DNA from: an uncultured Clostridia bacterium
GTDB lineage: Bacteria; Bacillota; Clostridia; Christensenellales; UBA1242
Direction of reading: 5' to 3'
Length of the DNA: 38,850 bases
NCBI GenBank assembly: GCA_905235485.1
Contig: CAJOLY010000003.1
Span: 1 to 38,850 of the forward strand
Both the position numbers and the translations under genes were made by a program. This document shows positions 36,437-38,850 of this stretch, piece after piece. Numbering within the stretch: position 1 is the stretch's first letter; each line of letters opens with the position of its first letter. The notes beneath the pieces were generated by a model that saw only the letters and a program-made list of their open reading frames with translations, did not search any database and was not told the origin of the DNA.

Positions 36437-38094
36437 AAAAAATAATAATAAAAGAACTTAAAATTCACAACTTTAAGTGTTATGCTGAAGTAAATTTTAA
36501 GTTTGATGAGGGCAAAAATGTCCTCATGGGCGAAACGGGTTGTGGCAAAACCACCATTCGAGATGCTTATTTATGGTGCTTTGGTTTTGATTGCGACTTT
36601 GCTCCCAAGATTGATGACACACTTGTAGAAAATATAGACACACTTGTTGAAGTTTTAATGTCTATCGATAGTATTGATTATTCTTTTAAAAGACTAAACA
36701 AACAAAAATGGACAAATTCTGGGCAATTTGCTGGCAATGATAGCAAATTCTACATTGATGACATTTCAAAGACTGCAACCAATTTTAAGGCTGAGCTTGC
36801 AAGCATATTTGAAGTGAACGATTACAACAATGTTAGACTATTGCTTGATTTAAGCGCTTTTAACAATGACAATGGAACAAGGTGGACTTGGAAAGAAAGA
36901 AGAAATTTCTTGTTTGGGTTACTTAATATAGATTTAAAAATAAAAGACATTGAAGCTAGTGAGGACTTTGACCCTATTCGAGAATATCTTTCAAAAGGGT
37001 TAGACGAAACAGAAATTGCCTCATCTCTTAATGCTAAAAAGAAAGACATCGACAATTCCCTCAAGAGAAATAAAGTTTTGCTAGATGACAAAAGAGCCAC
37101 AATAAAAGAATATTCTATAATAAATTATGATGTTCTTGTTAGCGAAAGAGCAAGGCTTGAACAAGACATTGAGGACTTGACACAAGGGCAGTTGCAAAAG
37201 CGAATTGAACTACAGAAACAAATAAAAGATTTGGAATTTTCAATAGCAAATTGCGACCAAAGAAAAGAGGTGCTACTAAATTCTGAACAACAATTAGAGA
37301 CCGCTTCGCAAAATCTATTTTCAACAACTCTTTCTGACAAATGCCCAACTTGTGGAACTAAACTAGATAATAAAAAAATGCTGACTTTGAAAGCCACTTT
37401 TGAATTAGACAAAATGCAAAAACTGTCAGAACTTCATGATGAGGCTGAAAATTGCCGTTTAGAGGCTCAAAAACTTGAGGAACGAATAACAAGTCAAAAA
37501 CTTGAATTAAATCGGCTCACGGGGCAATTAGACCAATATTTTAAGGGGTCTGGGGCAAAAGCGGAGTTTGACAAATCCATGCAAGACTTAAAGCAACAAA
37601 TTTATGACATAAATCAAGAGTTGTATAAAGGCGCCTTGATTGATAAATTAAGTTGTGAAATTGAAAATATAAAAGAAGAAAATAAAAAGTTGCTTAACCA
37701 ACAAAAAGAACTTCTGAAACAAACTGAAGCACTCAAACTTTATGTTGAAAAAAAAATAGAAATTGTTTCACGTGAAACAAAAAACAACTTCGATGGGCTT
37801 GCCTTTAAATTCTTTAAAATGAATACGGCAAATGCGGAGAATGAATACCAACCAACTTGCGAGTGCTTACTAAATGGCGTTGTTTATAAAAATTTAAGTC
37901 AAGGGCAAAAGATAATTGCCGACTTCAAAATGAATTGCGGTTTACAAAAGTTGCTTGATGTAAACGTCCCACAATTTATTGACAACAAACAAGACAACAC
38001 ATTTGACATGATTAGCGACTCGCAACAAATTGACCTTGTCACTTGTAAAGAAAGCAACATAAAAGCGAGTTTTATAAAAGGAGAAGAAAAATGA
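36433..38094 (+). CDS. SbcC/Rad50-like ATPase with zinc hook; contains parS
   Basis: The product has 553 residues. Walker A GETGCGKTT is at 33-41, preceded by the IHNFKCY strand common to RecF/SbcC proteins. A coiled coil follows, with a zinc hook CPTC at 304-307 and a second coiled coil to about residue 445. The ABC signature-like LSQGQK is at about 488-493 and Walker B is in VPQFIDNKQ (the usual acidic Glu replaced by Asn/Lys-rich residues). The architecture is a shortened Rad50/SbcC used in phage replication and recombination next to RecT. The bases coding IVSRETK include a perfect parS. Confidence 0.8.
   Translation: MKKIIIKELKIHNFKCYAEVNFKFDEGKNVLMGETGCGKTTIRDAYLWCFGFDCDFAPKIDDTLVENIDTLVEVLMSIDSIDYSFKRLNKQKWTNSGQFAGNDSKFYIDDISKTATNFKAELASIFEVNDYNNVRLLLDLSAFNNDNGTRWTWKERRNFLFGLLNIDLKIKDIEASEDFDPIREYLSKGLDETEIASSLNAKKKDIDNSLKRNKVLLDDKRATIKEYSIINYDVLVSERARLEQDIEDLTQGQLQKRIELQKQIKDLEFSIANCDQRKEVLLNSEQQLETASQNLFSTTLSDKCPTCGTKLDNKKMLTLKATFELDKMQKLSELHDEAENCRLEAQKLEERITSQKLELNRLTGQLDQYFKGSGAKAEFDKSMQDLKQQIYDINQELYKGALIDKLSCEIENIKEENKKLLNQQKELLKQTEALKLYVEKKIEIVSRETKNNFDGLAFKFFKMNTANAENEYQPTCECLLNGVVYKNLSQGQKIIADFKMNCGLQKLLDVNVPQFIDNKQDNTFDMISDSQQIDLVTCKESNIKASFIKGEEK
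37764..37779. promoter_or_regulatory. parS: Perfect parS site (ParB/Spo0J target), copy 2
   Basis: TGTTTCACGTGAAACA again, extended one pair on each side to TTGTTTCACGTGAAACAA. It is in the Rad50-like gene, in the coiled coil after the hook, where it encodes VSRET. It lies 32.5 kb from the first copy. Confidence 0.85.
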
Positions 38095-38327
38095 CTGCAC
38101 TGGCATATATGACACTTATACTTTCTATTATTGCTCTTGCCTTAGATGTTTGGCTTGTGAGTTTTATAATCAAGGGTTTTAAACGAAAAGAGCAAATAGA
38201 TAAAGAGTTGGACAAACTCACAACAGATATTACAAAACAAATTATACACGACAACTTTCTAAGAAATTTAGAAGAAGCAAAATTTAATAAAGAGGAGAAT
38301 AAAAAGAATGACAACACCAACAATTAA
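38091..38327 (+). CDS. Small single-pass membrane protein
   Basis: ATG 38091 overlaps the stop of the ATPase gene as ATGA. The 78-residue product has one hydrophobic segment (about residues 5-29, AYMTLILSIIALALDVWLVS) and a basic/coiled-coil tail with FKRKEQIDKELDKLTTDITK. It overlaps the RecT-like gene by 20 bases, so the three genes are translationally coupled. Its role is unknown; linking recombination proteins to the membrane is a guess. Confidence 0.6.
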   Translation: MTALAYMTLILSIIALALDVWLVSFIIKGFKRKEQIDKELDKLTTDITKQIIHDNFLRNLEEAKFNKEENKKNDNTNN

Positions 38328-38850
38328 ACCAGTGGCATCTGCAAATTCGAGTTTGCCACAAATAATTCAACCAAAAGACCAACAAGTTATGGTTAAGGTC
38401 TGGAGCGATGACCTTGATAAACTCACCAAAGCACACACAAAACTTTAAACTTACACCAACAGAAAGAAACTTTGCAACATCTATTATTTATGGGTTGGTT
38501 GACAAATGCACAAAAGATAAGATTGACACTCGACAACTCAATATGACAAATTTCCTCGAACAAGTTAAGCACTTTGGAAAAATGCAACTCTCATTGCAAG
38601 AGAAAGAATTGTATATTGATATTAGAAACAATGGTGCAACAGGCATGAAAGATGTGACTATTTCGAGACAATATCAAGCAATTCAAAAACTCATGACAAG
38701 ATATTGCACCAAAAAGATTGTTCGATATGTTGATGGAATTGTTTGCGAGGGCGACCCCTTTACAACAGCAACGGACTTTGGCACAGGACTTATTAAAATT
38801 ACTAGACATGACAAAAATGAAAGTGTTGACCGTAGTGATTTGAGAAATAT
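38308..38850 (+). CDS. recT: RecT-like recombinase, frame broken in this sequence, runs off the window
   Basis: ATG 38308 follows GAGGAG. Frame 1 encodes MTTPTIKPVASANSSLPQII and reaches a stop at 38446-38448 after 46 codons. The +1 frame then continues uninterrupted from about 38441 to the edge: NFKLTPTERNFATSIIYGLV, LYIDIRNNGATGMKDVTISR, YQAIQKLMTRYCTKKIVRYV, DFGTGLIKITRHDKNESVDR. These features fit phage RecT/annealing proteins. The break is at GCACACACAAAAC; one more CA would restore AHTQNFKL in frame. A +1 programmed shift at CTT TAA is the alternative. The protein should anneal single strands together with the ATPase. Confidence 0.6.

Noticed and set aside
1-38850. CRISPR arrays, insertion sequences, integrase or attachment sites
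   Set aside because: I found no regularly spaced long direct repeats, no transposase or recombinase genes, and no duplicated core next to a tRNA end.

Overview
The window reads as part of a tailed-phage genome (siphovirus type, HK97-fold capsid, headful-type terminase pair, tape measure of about 550 residues). It is AT-rich, has strong AGGAGG-type ribosome sites, uses TAA/TAG/TGA as stops, and carries two perfect copies of the Firmicutes parS sequence. A low-GC Firmicutes host, probably a gut Clostridia, fits best; that is inference. No integrase, lysogeny repressor, DNA polymerase or obvious peptidoglycan hydrolase is visible, so the genome is either incomplete here or lacks them.

Layout. 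(1) Positions 1-1001, plus strand: a PAPS-reductase-family protein without its N-terminal half, then a small membrane protein. (2) 1141-1355: a small minus-strand unit with promoter, 16-codon ORF and strong terminator; it also closes the late operon. (3) 1356-27960, all minus strand: the late region. In transcription order it holds an HTH protein, small terminase, two small genes, large terminase, portal, scaffold, SU10-type major capsid protein with a C-terminal Ig-like domain, connectors, tail tube, tail chaperones joined by a -1 frameshift at T TTT TTC, tape measure, distal tail and baseplate proteins, a repeat-containing fibre, several small membrane proteins (a holin candidate among them), low-complexity Gly- and Arg/Tyr-rich proteins, and a papain-like cysteine peptidase. 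(4) 27960-28997: about 1 kb with no convincing gene, driven by its own promoter. It holds a tRNA-Trp and many strong hairpins, and looks like a large structured noncoding RNA. (5) 29039-29789: a minus-strand zinc-ribbon gene, repeats and spacer. (6) 29790-38850, plus strand: the early region. It holds many small unknown genes, a winged-helix protein, an orphan MazF/PemK-like toxin, an FtsK-like DNA translocase, a possible ribbon-helix-helix protein, an HTH regulator, an SbcC/Rad50-like ATPase with a zinc hook, and a RecT-like recombinase whose frame is broken in this sequence.

Control. Plus-strand early promoters are TTGACT-N17-TATAAT-like. Most recognisable minus-strand promoters are TTGACA-N18-TA..T-like. 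A third element, built on ATGTCGAC plus a TATAAW box, precedes two late genes. Intrinsic terminators separate several units. Phased ten-base TTTTGTAAAA repeats sit at four intergenic sites, and an ATTCTGC repeat cluster occupies 30.9-31.5 kb near a gene-free stretch that could be an origin.

Most interesting points: the candidate ornate noncoding RNA with embedded tRNA, the two perfect parS sites in a genome that also encodes FtsK-like and Rad50-like ATPases, the ATTCTGC cluster, the frameshift in recT, and the capsid Ig-like fusion.
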